From: Chloroflexota bacterium
Lineage (GTDB): Bacteria; Chloroflexota; Anaerolineae; 4572-78
DNA length: 21,788 bases
Direction: 5' to 3'
NCBI GenBank assembly: GCA_024278015.1
Contig: JAJRUC010000212.1
Span: 1-21,788, forward strand
The notes beneath the pieces were generated by a model. That model ran no database searches. It had not been told where the DNA came from and saw only the letters and a program-made list of their open reading frames with translations. Of this stretch, positions 9,723-16,439 are shown one piece after another. The translations under genes were made by a program, and so were the position numbers. Each line of letters starts with the position of its first letter. Positions within the stretch are counted from its first letter, which is position 1.

Positions 9723-10220
9723 AATGGTGGTCGTTACCGGCAGGCCGGTGACAAGCAAACTGCTTGATTTGGCGGCATAGTTATCGTTGACAACGTCCAT
9801 CGCCTGTGAAGCAGTGACGACAAAGGCGCGGGTAATGGTATTTCCGGAAATAATGGGGATATTGTACCAGACGATGGCATTGTTGACTACGGTGCCGCTG
9901 CCCCAATTAACCACGGTTGCCCCGGCGGGAATCACATCGGTGATAACATCAATATTCACGCTGGTACCGCCGTTATTTTTTACGGCGATGGTATAGGTAA
10001 ACCGGTCGCCTGCCTGCACCTGCCAGGCTGAAACCGTTTTGGAGATTTGAATTACCTCCAGCGCGTTAACCGGCAGCGCCAACGCCAGCATCAAAAGCCC
10101 CAGCAAAAAAATTGCCGCAAACAGGGCAAAACCCACCCGGAAAGCAGATTTCCAGGCAGGATAATTTTGGAACTTGCGTTTAGCTATATGCGTTTGTTTT
10201 GTTGCGCCATGTTCGTTCAT
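3087..10220 (-). CDS. Giant secreted protein with DUF11-like domain and about 22 tandem Ig-like (Big_1/invasin-type) domains
   Basis: A protein of 2,377 residues. Residues 1-53 form a long signal sequence: a basic N-region, a hydrophobic core at about 30-49, and a likely cleavage site after VNA. Residues 58-165 resemble a DUF11 domain (VQAGDRFTYTIAVKNNG). Next come about 22 Ig-like repeats of 85-110 residues, most opening with G-x-P-x-x-A and a P-x-x-(L/I)-x-A-(D/N)-G motif, then D-x-(Y/F)-G-N. Such arrays make rods in bacterial adhesins such as invasin-family proteins. The few cysteines occur as close pairs (near 7741-7795 and 5908-5955), suggesting disulfides. No catalytic domain was recognised. 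The ATG at 10220 has only a weak ribosome binding site, 20 bp after the LysM lipoprotein gene, so the two are probably co-transcribed. The frame stops at a TAA but continues after it, so the native product may be about 3,080 residues. Confidence 0.85.
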   Translation of the reverse strand: MNEHGATKQTHIAKRKFQNYPAWKSAFRVGFALFAAIFLLGLLMLALALPVNALEVIQISKTVSAWQVQAGDRFTYTIAVKNNGGTSVNIDVITDVIPAGATVVNWGSGTVVNNAIVWYNIPIISGNTITRAFVVTASQAMDVVNDNYAAKSSSLLVTGLPVTTTILPGPPTQVTIQANPNPVSVEATSVLTFALADNFGNAVTNTTSITITFNKGFIDGQPAGTEIVTGTVNGYVIAAITDTVIGTARITATAGGYANALDVEFQAGAPWSMTVNLSGSAITANNIETAAITATVFDKNSNRVPGRSITFTTNLGALSADAATNTAGQAFAALKGTVAGTAALTITAGTVTSVTHIYLSAGPPDHLLISANPAAITANNTSTSAISLVIEDLYNNRVDEPVLITLTTDLGTFDGGGQTHAETTATGNVQIGLHAGTQTGSAHVLAQTGPSLGLQTYVDVPFNPGPADHVSLVINPARLFANGVTTARITATVDDFYDNPVNVLKTVNFATQVGALSVNSVDTGNGVATATLQSTLDITTTIVTATVTGLAPATGTVDFVVGDPTGVTIATLPVATAPITVGVPVILTATVTDAVGHVVPFVPITVTSFYGQIWPSNSDNTDSGGRLVRTLVVTRAENDSVEVYNQKGIYLGGKAIAFKSDVPSQAVLTAFPTELFADGASTATITATISDRFGNPVSGYTPVFSADKGTIAGNGPTDAGGVATAVLTSTTTLETALVTVSGLTTVTTVSINFVAGDPSVAALRVVPNTVTAGDYVTLYITVTDSISHPIPNRSYPVTQTVALNPGWQGQFTCGASDANGMLTCAGQVLTQSLHPTVTVNGILAQGDTITVSPAALDHIALDPMSHSTLSAVPVQSGVPFTFTARPVDRFGNVRNDSVSWGLPISFDGTATGVMVDGVFTGQKAGLMLLNVSAGSASEFTFVEIEPGLPQQAFIQVDPNIVPADNGSQAAITAQVLDSYQNPVGAGYNVSVSAAAGTVEGSGLTDTAGKVYRTIKSSVAGTITLTATDVARSLTLIPTAGSETSVLFTPGTPDHAIISVAPFSATYSTWFPVTNTLQLHANGFDQAVITITVEDALNNAVAANYLIGVSAWPDTLGGGGKTNADGIITRTLTAPLVAGTAALTLTYGGLPLPVVSGQSDTLEFIVTILASLEIAPTGPITLRVNSPTNFTANGFDVAHAPIPPGRLTYAWSVAPSGVGNGQLNGSINNPQVTFIGTEAGADPVGLTVVSTDPLPPGGFQFTSIDITVIPGPPVTATLAVSPSGIVVGATPVTFTLTSLLDRYNNPAVKGEAITLTVETLPTPLTLTGAVSGGQVVVATPPVTQAGTFTVSATSQAGQMALLGQNSVTLLPGPPAQVEVLFATPPNIVADGTSSGAVAVQIQDQYGNHLPAGHSPTVTATLGTLSGCGSTDALGIITCTLTADYSLGQSRLWVDGFATTGPTIGFVPGSPYRAVLTLGQTTLVAGGTDIGGPNTSTQAVFAVFDAWNHPVADGEVITPSLNPPLGLFTGSLLSAAGRVTVTLVSSVTVGVAAVQGAGLTTLTGDTGVTINPAPPELVLARAGTLSSTVSLTQSTALTFTLTDRYGNIVPPTAVTVTATPGVFDAAGPTVLKTSAAGTGKFYAAITSTVAGTETFALQTVTSTLSVDPASDVLVFWPDAPQQLTLDNPAGPYTARAGIPFTISVSSRDRFGNPVDPWDQSLLYNWSQSANSPDLPGYGILSSLDPQDRVMQFLPKLVGANNITAFGGVGNVTLAVAVQPGIPQRATVAVTPTAVLVELPDAFGAPVSTPFTVSITDILDSNGNPVSSGVLTVTVDSAPPLALTGTIAGGRVDLPFETNTHAGTHAIVVTGEGNTLALSGDTSVKFVAGPPYRAYVNAADAQLPADGASTTALIVTVRDYNFNLVEDNIPITVTAYNQDTGLPLSVTGIGDTVSGQVSRLLTAPNELGTGIFVVAGPDGPLLLSYGSETVNFVVDTPADAWVQASPSALIPADGVSHADVQITITDRVGHIVTTGQTTVLTVTRGAIVPTTTTPTAGVLNAVFYADTTVGDAGLQVNYNGIPLTIKADGLQQVSGVPVSATMQVSATTLRVDTADQSALTITLYDDRNRRIVDGSVVTVTTSIGGLVPNTAATVNGVVTRVLTPAFTMGVVEFTFTVQMPWGEAVTLRPAAAPTIQIIPGDLAGIAITPPGPLNLTAGESVQLQAIGYDAHGNDIGLTTFSWKKWSGYGNGVFSSTMESFVDNIDGPVTLIGTVSGPVGIKAYVGTIYSPMLNVTVQPGAPATATVKASPKIIASGGESSQLVITIKDTYGNLIDDSASVRIVSDLDTLLGDAPVLHGVTTRTLVSGQYYGVAHVYINNL

Positions 10221-10240
10221 TCAACTTTTTGCTTGCAACC

Positions 10241-11329
10241 TCACTTGATGGGTGTTGGCGTCGCCGTCGGTTCGGTGGCGGAAGTGGCCGTGGGGGTGAC
10301 GGTCGGCGTTTCGGTAGGTGTGGCAGTGACCGTAGGCGTTTGGTCCGGCAACAACGTGGCCGTGGGCGTCAATGTTCCGGTAGTTTCGACGGTGGGGGTG
10401 GTGGGATACGGGGTGTAGGTTGGAAACGGGGTATAAGTCGGCTGAGGGGTGTACGTTGGATTGGGATACGGCGTATAGGTGGGATACAGCGTAGCGGTGG
10501 GGTAGGGCGTAGCTGCATTGGGCGTGTTGGTGGGCAACGGCGTATTGGTGGGATACGATGTGCTGGTGGGGTACAGCGTAACGGTGGGTACCGGCGTAGG
10601 CGTATTGGTAACGGTGGGCGTTTTGGTGGGCGTGGGTGTATAGGTGGGCGTGGGCACCGGCGAAGGTGTGGCGGCCGGGGTAGATGTGGGTAACGGCGTA
10701 GAGGTGGGCAGGGGGGTAGACGTGGGGAAGGGCGTGGGCGTAAATGTACCCGGCATTGAAGGGTTGGGGGTGGCTGTCGCGTTTGGCGCGGGGGTGGAGG
10801 TCATCACCGCCCCGTTGCCTCCCTGCGGAATTAACAACACCTGGCCCACAATAATCAGGTTGGGGTCAGGAATGTGGTTGTACGCGGCCAATATTTCAAC
10901 CGTAGAGCCGTATTGTCTGGCAAGTTTTGAGAGCGTGTCTTTGTATTGCACCACATATTGCATAATTACAGGCGTGGCCGTAGCGAGGGGCGTGGGCGTG
11001 GCAACGGCTGTCGAAGTGGGAAAAATCGTCAGGGTAGGGGTTTGGGTGGCGGTTTGGGTGGCGGGCAACGTCACCACGGTGGGCGTCAACACGGCGGGCA
11101 CGGCGGTCATCGCTTCGGCGGTAGGTTTTACCTTGCCGGTTTCCCCTTTTGTTTCGGCAGACGGCTGCCCGTCCTTCACCCCAACATCGGCGCTGGTGGC
11201 TGCCGCTTCAGCAGACGGGGTGATATGGCCCGGTTTCTCGATGACCAGGGTGCAGCCGGCGCCGGCGACACTGGTCACAACAATCAAGGCTATTAATAAC
11301 GGGGTATATAATCGCTTGTTTGTATTCAT
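10241..11329 (-). CDS. LysM-domain lipoprotein with long Thr/Pro-rich tail
   Basis: A protein of 362 residues from the ATG at 11329. This start is preferred to one 60 bases upstream because it places a signal sequence (MNTNKRLYTPLLIALIVV) at the N-terminus, ending in a lipobox-like AGAGC with Cys at residue 26. The -3 position is Gly, not the usual Leu, so lipidation is likely but not certain. An AGGAG lies 16 bases upstream, further away than usual. A LysM domain at about residues 124-169 (YVVQYKDTLSKLARQYGST, then VGQVLLIP) should bind peptidoglycan or a related glycan. From about residue 175 to the end it is almost entirely Thr, Pro, Ser and Tyr, in units such as YPTYTP and PTSTPLPT, an extended and perhaps glycosylated spacer. 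It is followed after 20 bp by the giant Ig-like gene. A role in linking that protein to the wall is inference. Confidence 0.85.
   Translation of the reverse strand: MNTNKRLYTPLLIALIVVTSVAGAGCTLVIEKPGHITPSAEAAATSADVGVKDGQPSAETKGETGKVKPTAEAMTAVPAVLTPTVVTLPATQTATQTPTLTIFPTSTAVATPTPLATATPVIMQYVVQYKDTLSKLARQYGSTVEILAAYNHIPDPNLIIVGQVLLIPQGGNGAVMTSTPAPNATATPNPSMPGTFTPTPFPTSTPLPTSTPLPTSTPAATPSPVPTPTYTPTPTKTPTVTNTPTPVPTVTLYPTSTSYPTNTPLPTNTPNAATPYPTATLYPTYTPYPNPTYTPQPTYTPFPTYTPYPTTPTVETTGTLTPTATLLPDQTPTVTATPTETPTVTPTATSATEPTATPTPIK
10256..10800 (-). repeat. Low-complexity Thr/Pro-coding repeat region
   Basis: Irregular short repeats encode PTSTP, YPTYTP, FPTYTP and PTNTP units in the tail of the LysM lipoprotein. 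On the plus strand they read as repeated GTGGG and GGCGT runs. The units are imperfect and vary in spacing, so length changes by slippage or recombination between strains are plausible. Confidence 0.8.
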
Positions 11330-11457
11330 ACTTTTAAGGCGATAACTCCTTTGAAAATAGCGGTCAGCCTTCAACTTCAAAACAAACAACCGCTTGCTGA
11401 AAACGGACGGCTACCTGCCGGTAACTGAATCGGCGCCGGATACAATTACAATTCCCG

Positions 11458-11715
11458 TCAGCCCGGCTGACCATCTTTGGGCTTGAACAATTGTTGCAAG
11501 GAAGAAAGCAGCTGTTCGTTGTTGTCTGTGGCGCGTCGAACAGCGCGCAGGTTTTCTGATTTAACGCTGTCGTACAATTCCTGTCGCAAGATAGAAATCC
11601 GGGGCGGGGCTTGAATCCCGATTTTCACCCTGTCGCCCTCAACGGCCAGGATAGTGACCACAATATTATCGTCAATGATGATGCTCTCGTTGTTCTTTCG
11701 GCCCAAAACAAGCAC
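11458..11715 (-). CDS. csrA: Carbon storage regulator / translational repressor CsrA
   Basis: An 85-residue RNA-binding protein that blocks translation by covering GGA motifs near ribosome binding sites. Outside the gamma-proteobacteria its best known target is flagellin mRNA. The start is the GTG at 11715, giving MLVLGRKNNESIII. It keeps Leu4, Arg6 and Arg44, which line the RNA-binding surface in characterised CsrA proteins, and the GDRVKIGI core. The C-terminal tail after residue 60 is longer than in the 61-residue E. coli protein, as is common in flagellated monoderm bacteria. The fliW stop TAG overlaps the GTG by one base (TAGTG), and GGGGGTG just upstream serves as ribosome binding site, so the two genes are translationally coupled. 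FliW is the protein antagonist of CsrA in this arrangement. Confidence 0.95.
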   Translation of the reverse strand: MLVLGRKNNESIIIDDNIVVTILAVEGDRVKIGIQAPPRISILRQELYDSVKSENLRAVRRATDNNEQLLSSLQQLFKPKDGQPG

Positions 11716-12179
11716 TACGCACCCCCGTTCTGTTTCTGGGCGACAGCGGCAACCAGGTGACGAGGATTGTAGCTGGAATCGGCCAGGATAATCTGGCGGC
11801 CAAGTTTGGCGGCCCAATTAATAACCACCGGCCCTAAAAAATTGGCCGTCACCTTGAATGGTTCCTCTTGCACGGACAGAATACAATAGACATCCAGGTC
11901 ATCGGCTTTATCCAGCCGCAAGTCTCCGGCATAGCGGAGCGCCTCGGCATCCGGGGCAGAAATCCTGGCCCGATACGCCGGGTCTATATCGGTGGGATTA
12001 GCCAAAATCAATGAAAACCGGTTATCTTCCAGCGATTGCAACAACTTCAGCGGACCGGCTTCCGGATGAGAGATAACCACGAATTTTGTCCATTCTTCAA
12101 TGCCTATCAAGCCGGATGGAAATTCAAGCGATGGGCTTTCATCTCCCAGCAGACCTGTTAAATCAATTTCTTTTTCCAT
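11715..12179 (-). CDS. fliW: Flagellar assembly factor FliW
   Basis: A 154-residue protein of usual FliW length. FliW binds either flagellin or CsrA. When flagellin is exported, free FliW sequesters CsrA and flagellin translation resumes. The recognisable core is FPSGLIGIEEWTKF near residue 20 and the C-terminal NPRHLVAAV. The ATG at 12179 is chosen because AGAGGA lies five bases upstream and the protein then begins MEKEIDLTGLL. A longer reading from 12230 has no such site and adds unrelated residues. It is separated from flgL by two terminators, so it probably has its own promoter, but none was recognised with confidence in the 170 bp upstream. Confidence 0.93.
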   Translation of the reverse strand: MEKEIDLTGLLGDESPSLEFPSGLIGIEEWTKFVVISHPEAGPLKLLQSLEDNRFSLILANPTDIDPAYRARISAPDAEALRYAGDLRLDKADDLDVYCILSVQEEPFKVTANFLGPVVINWAAKLGRQIILADSSYNPRHLVAAVAQKQNGGA

Positions 12180-12348
12180 ATCATTCCTCTTTAACGATAA
12201 TATGGGCCGAATAGAGCCGCAATTTTTCACAAATCTGTTTTTAGCGAACCAACATTACTCCCTATTGAGTACTCTATCACATTCACCGTCATTTTTGAAT
12301 AAACTTGAGGTGAAGAAGAAGTAAAAAATACGTAAATATCCTGGCCTT

Positions 12349-12381
12349 AAAAAACAGGACACCGAACTTCGTTTCGGTGTC
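12349..12381 (-). terminator. Rho-independent terminator downstream of flgL (distal)
   Basis: On the minus strand, a perfect 9-bp stem (GACACCGAA and TTCGGTGTC) with a 6-base loop is followed after three bases by six T residues. This is a strong intrinsic terminator. It lies about 80 bp past the flgL stop and isolates the flgM-flgL operon from fliW-csrA. Confidence 0.88.
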
Positions 12382-12415
12382 TGCACAGGTCATCGTCAGG
12401 CCGGCATCAATTATC

Positions 12416-12437
12416 AAAAAACCCGGCCCGCAGCCGG
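12416..12437 (-). terminator. Rho-independent terminator downstream of flgL (proximal)
   Basis: On the minus strand, CCGGC and GCCGG pair around the loop TGCGG, and six T residues follow one base later. The stem is only 5 bp but all G/C. It begins 24 bp after the flgL stop and is backed up by a stronger terminator about 35 bp further on. Confidence 0.65.
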
Positions 12438-12460
12438 TCAGGCCCGCAAAGCGCACCGGT

Positions 12461-13393
12461 CTACCTCAGAAAATCAAGCAGCGACATGCTGATAACTTTG
12501 GCATTTACATTTAACGCCGATTCGTACACAAATTGACGCTGTTGCAGTTCAGTGATGACTTCTGCCATATCGGCGTCCTCCGCATCAGACAAGAGTTTGT
12601 TCAGCCCCACCTGCAAATCCTCAATCCGTCTGGAGGTGGTTTCCAGCCGGCTTTCTTTGGTGCCGATGGCGGCCCGCAAATTCAGCAAGTTGTCCATATT
12701 GGTTTTGACGTTGTCCAGGGCCACCGAAACATCGTTATGCACAAAGGGGGTGGCCTTGAGGGCGTCCCGCAAATTAACAAGCGTGTCGAAGACATCGTTC
12801 AGGGGGTGATGGCCGGGCGTGCCGGTGGCGGCGTCGGCAGACACATCGCCGGTAATGTTGATGGAAATTTGGGTGCCCTGCTCTGCTTCGCGCAGCATAT
12901 CGCCGTTATCGCCCCAATAATCAACGGCGGTAATTTCGTTGCCGGTGTAAACGGCTTTAAAGGGGGCAACATCAAACTTGAAGCCGGCAAACAGATAGTG
13001 GTCGCCCTGCCGGCTGTTGCCTATAGCCACGGCCTGCTGAAGCAGACCGTCCACTTCAACTGCCACTGAAGCGCGTTCATCCGGCCCCAGGGTGTCGTTG
13101 GCCCCTTTCAGGGCCAGCGATTGGGCGCGGGTAAGCAAGCCCACCATGTCGTCAAGCGATTTATCGGTGGCGAAAAGCCAATTCTGGCTGAGGCTGATAT
13201 TTTTCAGCGCGGTCTCGCCCGTTTCAAGGCGATTCCGAAAGCCCAGGGCTTGCTCAACGGCGAAGGGGTCGTCCTCCGGCGTTGAAATCCGCTTGCCGGT
13301 GATGGCTTTTTTCTGCACTTTGGAAAGCCGCAGCAAGTTGGTCTGCATGCCGTCGATGGCGATTTTTTGAAGGATGTTTTGGGTTACGCGCAT
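12461..13393 (-). CDS. flgL: Flagellar hook-filament junction protein FlgL (HAP3)
   Basis: A 310-residue protein, close to the usual length. FlgL forms the second ring of the junction between hook and filament and is exported by the flagellar type III system. The N-terminus (MRVTQNILQKIAIDGMQTN) has the flagellin-like helix typical of FlgL, including GKRISTPEDDP, and the C-terminus carries the matching coiled-coil helix ending NVNAKVISMSLLDFLR. The ATG at 13393 has AGGAG seven to eight bases upstream. It follows flgK after 39 bp and is the last gene before two terminators. As an export substrate it is expected to use the FlgN chaperone encoded upstream. Confidence 0.94.
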   Translation of the reverse strand: MRVTQNILQKIAIDGMQTNLLRLSKVQKKAITGKRISTPEDDPFAVEQALGFRNRLETGETALKNISLSQNWLFATDKSLDDMVGLLTRAQSLALKGANDTLGPDERASVAVEVDGLLQQAVAIGNSRQGDHYLFAGFKFDVAPFKAVYTGNEITAVDYWGDNGDMLREAEQGTQISINITGDVSADAATGTPGHHPLNDVFDTLVNLRDALKATPFVHNDVSVALDNVKTNMDNLLNLRAAIGTKESRLETTSRRIEDLQVGLNKLLSDAEDADMAEVITELQQRQFVYESALNVNAKVISMSLLDFLR

Positions 13394-13432
13394 TGGTTTG
13401 CTCCTGCTAATCGGTTAATCGGTCAGTAAGTT

Positions 13433-15592
13433 TTAGCGGCCCACCAACCCCATACCGTTGATGACTTTTTCAAGCATTTCGTCTACGGTGGTCATCACCC
13501 GCGCAGCGGCCTGGTAGGTGCGCTGATATTCCACCAAATAAACGGATTCTTCATCGATGGAAACGCCGGAGATTTCTTCCTGGCGGGTGGTCAAATGGTC
13601 AATCAGCAAGCTGTGATTTTCGCTCATAATATCGGCGTGTCGGGTTTCTTGCCCCAAAGAGCCAATTTCGGCCCGATAGTAATCCTGAATGGTGGCCGTG
13701 CCGCCGTTCATCAACGTGGCCTGTGAAAGCTGGTACATTTGCAAAGCCACCGAACCGTCGCCGGGGGAATCCGGGCCGGCGGCGGTGGCAATGCGGTTAA
13801 AATCGGCGCTGATGTAATCGCTTAAGGCAATGCTGCCCGCCCCAAAGCCGCTGAAGAAGTTGCCGAAGGCCACGGTGGCCGCGCCGTTGTTCAAACTGCC
13901 CACCTGCACATTGCGGGCATCGTACCGGATATTGGCCGGCTGCGGAGTGGCCCCGCCGTCGTTCAGATAGGTGGCGGTAAAAGCCGGCCCGGCGCCAAAG
14001 GTAAAGGCAATGCCCCGGCCGGTATCGAAGGTGGAAGAGGGAGTGATGTTTTGCCAGCCGGTGGTGGTTGAGCCGTTTCCGGCGGCGGCATCCAGCACAT
14101 CCACGGGCAACGTGCCGCCGGCGCCGTCGTCCATCACTACCCGAAACTGGTTGCCGCCGTTCACTTCCACGTAATAGCGGCCGCTGGTCAGTTCAGTCAG
14201 GTTCGATAAAACGCCGCCGGTGCTGAAGCCGGTCACGTTGGAATTGGTATTGGGCGTTAAGACGGCGTGGTCGGTGGCGGTGCCGAAATCTACAGCTACG
14301 CCCCGCCCGGTATCGAAGGTAGTGCCCTGCACCAGGCTCAACGCCTGCCAGCCGGCGGTGACGGTTTGGTCCGGGTCCGGGGTGGTGGCGTCGTTAATGG
14401 CAACGGGGTTTCCGGCGGCGTCCACCAGCCGAAACTCCAGCACATTGTTGTTATCCCTGATTTCCACGGCAAAGTCGCCGGCGGCCAGGCCGGTTTGACC
14501 GGCCCAGGGAACAACCAGCGAGAAGCCATCGACAGTGCCGGGAACCGGCGAAGCGGTCATGGCGCCGCCGGTGGCATTGTTCAGGCCATAGCCGGTTTGG
14601 TGCAGGCCGTTCACCGCGCCAATCAGGGTGTTCGCCATTTCATCGAGCATGGTCATTTTATCGGCAATGACAAGGTCTCTGGCTACCAGGGCGCCGCCCA
14701 GTTTACCGCCCAGCCTTTCGGGGGCCAGGGCAGAGAGTCCCCCTTCCAGCCGAACCTGCCCAACGATGACGGTCTTGCCGGTATTGGCCCACACCACCTT
14801 GTTTTGCAATTGGTTGGTATCGTCCGGGACCGCCGCCAGCTCGGAAACAACGTGGTCCATCACCAGTAATTTGCCGCCCAAACTGACCGTAACCGCGCAG
14901 TTGTCCGTCTCAAAAACCCTGACATTTATCATTGCAGACAGGTCGGTGAGCAGTTTATCGCGTTCATCGCGCAGGTCGTTGGGCTGCTGACCAACGGCAT
15001 CGACATAGGTAATTTTCTGGTTGAGTTCGGCAATGCGATAGGCCAGGCCGTTGATGGTGTCAACCTGCCCGGTAATGCGATGGTCCAGGTCGGTTTGCAG
15101 GTCTGTTAATTGGCGATGGGTGTCTCTGAAAGAAGCGGCAATCTCGCCGGCTGTCTCGGCCACGCGCGCTCTGGCGGCGGCGCTGTCCGGCGTGGCAGCC
15201 AGATTTTGCCATGAGGCCCAAAAGGTACTCATTTGCGAATTGAGGGCCGTCTCCGACGGTTCGTTAAGGGCCACCTCTATTTGCCGCAGGGTATCCAGCC
15301 GAACATCCCAGCTTTTGGTTGTCCACATTTCGTTGCGAATCTGGCTATCCAGAAAACCGGAACGATAGCGGCGAATGGCGCTGGCCTGCACGCCGGTGCC
15401 CACCTGCCCGGCAGAAACATCGCGCAGAACAGTGGGGGCGGTGTACGGGTCGTTGGTGCTGAACAACACTCGCTGCCGGGAGTATCCCGGCGTAGAGGCG
15501 TTGGAAATATTGTGGCTGGTGGTTTGAACGGCGCGTTGCATGGTTTGCAACGCGCGGAGGGCGGTATTCAAGCTGCCGAAGATGGTCGTCAT
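13433..15592 (-). CDS. flgK: Flagellar hook-associated protein FlgK (HAP1) with duplicated insert
   Basis: A 719-residue protein, about 170 longer than E. coli FlgK (547). FlgK forms the first junction ring on the hook. The N-terminal helix is typical (TTSHNISNASTPGYSRQRV), as is the C-terminal one (EEISGVSIDEESVYLVEYQRTYQAAARVM). The extra length lies in the central variable region, where two related segments at about residues 371-437 and 470-534 each run from a V-E-(I/V) strand to GWQ, then TFDTGRG and an F-G pair, spaced 96 residues apart. This looks like a duplicated surface domain, exposed on the outside of the junction. AAGGA lies eight bases before the ATG at 15592. It follows flgN after 12 bp. 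Confidence 0.94.
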   Translation of the reverse strand: MTTIFGSLNTALRALQTMQRAVQTTSHNISNASTPGYSRQRVLFSTNDPYTAPTVLRDVSAGQVGTGVQASAIRRYRSGFLDSQIRNEMWTTKSWDVRLDTLRQIEVALNEPSETALNSQMSTFWASWQNLAATPDSAAARARVAETAGEIAASFRDTHRQLTDLQTDLDHRITGQVDTINGLAYRIAELNQKITYVDAVGQQPNDLRDERDKLLTDLSAMINVRVFETDNCAVTVSLGGKLLVMDHVVSELAAVPDDTNQLQNKVVWANTGKTVIVGQVRLEGGLSALAPERLGGKLGGALVARDLVIADKMTMLDEMANTLIGAVNGLHQTGYGLNNATGGAMTASPVPGTVDGFSLVVPWAGQTGLAAGDFAVEIRDNNNVLEFRLVDAAGNPVAINDATTPDPDQTVTAGWQALSLVQGTTFDTGRGVAVDFGTATDHAVLTPNTNSNVTGFSTGGVLSNLTELTSGRYYVEVNGGNQFRVVMDDGAGGTLPVDVLDAAAGNGSTTTGWQNITPSSTFDTGRGIAFTFGAGPAFTATYLNDGGATPQPANIRYDARNVQVGSLNNGAATVAFGNFFSGFGAGSIALSDYISADFNRIATAAGPDSPGDGSVALQMYQLSQATLMNGGTATIQDYYRAEIGSLGQETRHADIMSENHSLLIDHLTTRQEEISGVSIDEESVYLVEYQRTYQAAARVMTTVDEMLEKVINGMGLVGR

Positions 15593-15604
15593 AAGGCTAT
15601 CCTT

Positions 15605-16126
15605 TTAGATTTGCCAGTTAAAAATACTATCGGTTTTGCGTTGCGGCTGCATCGTGGCGGCTCCACGGGCCGTATAATGGCCGTCGGGTTTGATGACGGT
15701 GCGCGCGATATAATCAAACGTGGATTCTACCCGCACCAGTTCCGAGCGGAGTAACAATTGATTGCCATGATTCAAGGTGATGAGCCGTTCAACCAAATTG
15801 ATAAATTCTTCCCGGAGGGCCGTCAGTTTTTGGGCCAGCGTTTCTTCAAAATGGGCCAGCAGGTCGGTCAGGGTCGAGGTTTCGGGCAGGCCAAATTCCC
15901 GCACAAAACAGGCGGTCAGGTATTCCCGCTTTTGCGCCCAGCGGGCCAAATGAACGGTGAGCGTTTCCTTGGCCTCAACGGTAGCGTTCAAGGTGTCTAT
16001 ATCGTTTTGCAAAATTGCGTCGCGTTCATTTTCCGTCAATAAAACAAGCCGGCGATATTCCGCCGCTTCGGCTTCCAGTGTATCGTGCAAACGCTCTACC
16101 TGTTCCACATAGTCAAACTGTTCCAT
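15605..16126 (-). CDS. flgN: Flagellar export chaperone, FlgN family
   Basis: A 173-residue, mostly helical protein with the length and position of FlgN, the cytoplasmic chaperone that keeps FlgK and FlgL soluble and delivers them to the export gate. The N-terminal half is a long coiled coil (LHDTLEAEAAEYRRLVLL, then KETLTVHLARWAQKRE), and a NGNQLL-like FlgN signature appears as NHGNQLLLRS near residue 120. The sequence is poorly conserved in this family, so position between flgM and flgK is part of the argument. The ATG at 16126 is preferred because GAGGG lies just upstream. A GTG at 16147 overlaps the flgM stop (GTGA) and could allow a 7-residue extension, but it has no ribosome binding site. 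Confidence 0.85.
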   Translation of the reverse strand: MEQFDYVEQVERLHDTLEAEAAEYRRLVLLTENERDAILQNDIDTLNATVEAKETLTVHLARWAQKREYLTACFVREFGLPETSTLTDLLAHFEETLAQKLTALREEFINLVERLITLNHGNQLLLRSELVRVESTFDYIARTVIKPDGHYTARGAATMQPQRKTDSIFNWQI

Positions 16127-16143
16127 AAAAACCCTCACGGCTG

Positions 16144-16431
16144 TCACGCCAAAATCGACAAAATTCGCTCGGCCAGTTTATCGTAATTAACCTGATAGGC
16201 GCCCGTTTCTATCCGGCCTTTTATGGCCTGAACCACATCATCCCGGACTGCCGGCGCATTATGGGCGGCCTGCGTCATCTTCTGCAAAAACTGGGCCTCT
16301 TCAGAAAAATTCACCTCTGTTGAGGGGGTGGCAGGGCGGACTTTGGCCGCTTCCGGTTTGGCGGTTTCCGGAACAGACTGCACCTCTCTGGCGTAGCCGG
16401 CCGATACGTTACGCGATATTTTATCTATCAT
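16144..16431 (-). CDS. flgM: Negative regulator of flagellin synthesis, anti-sigma-28 factor FlgM
   Basis: A 95-residue protein that binds FliA (sigma-28) and is exported once the hook is complete, releasing late gene expression. The N-terminal half is disordered and rich in Ala, Pro and Glu. The C-terminal half carries the conserved anti-sigma helices (VRDDVVQAIKGRIETGAYQV, then YDKLAERIL). The ATG at 16431 has AGGAG about nine bases upstream. The frame stays open for 243 bases further upstream, but that stretch holds a palindrome and a sigma-28 promoter and is not coding. It is the first gene of the flgM-flgN-flgK-flgL operon. Transcription by the sigma factor it inhibits gives negative feedback. 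Confidence 0.92.
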   Translation of the reverse strand: MIDKISRNVSAGYAREVQSVPETAKPEAAKVRPATPSTEVNFSEEAQFLQKMTQAAHNAPAVRDDVVQAIKGRIETGAYQVNYDKLAERILSILA

Positions 16432-16439
16432 AAACCAAT

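Noticed and set aside
10199..10693. Gly/Arg-rich plus-strand frames opposite the LysM lipoprotein tail
   Set aside because: They arise from the complement of Thr/Pro repeat codons and have no recognisable domain.
10256..10800. Short repeats considered as a CRISPR array
   Set aside because: The units are irregular, have no constant-length spacers and encode a Thr/Pro tail in frame.
11330..11457. Promoter or terminator between csrA and the LysM gene
   Set aside because: Only weak 4-5-bp inverted repeats and poor -35/-10 matches were seen, and none was convincing enough to list.
12180..12348. Promoter for fliW-csrA
   Set aside because: A TATTAT occurs near 12200 but has no matching -35 element at a proper distance, and no sigma-28-like pair was found. 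Nothing else was recognised in this stretch.
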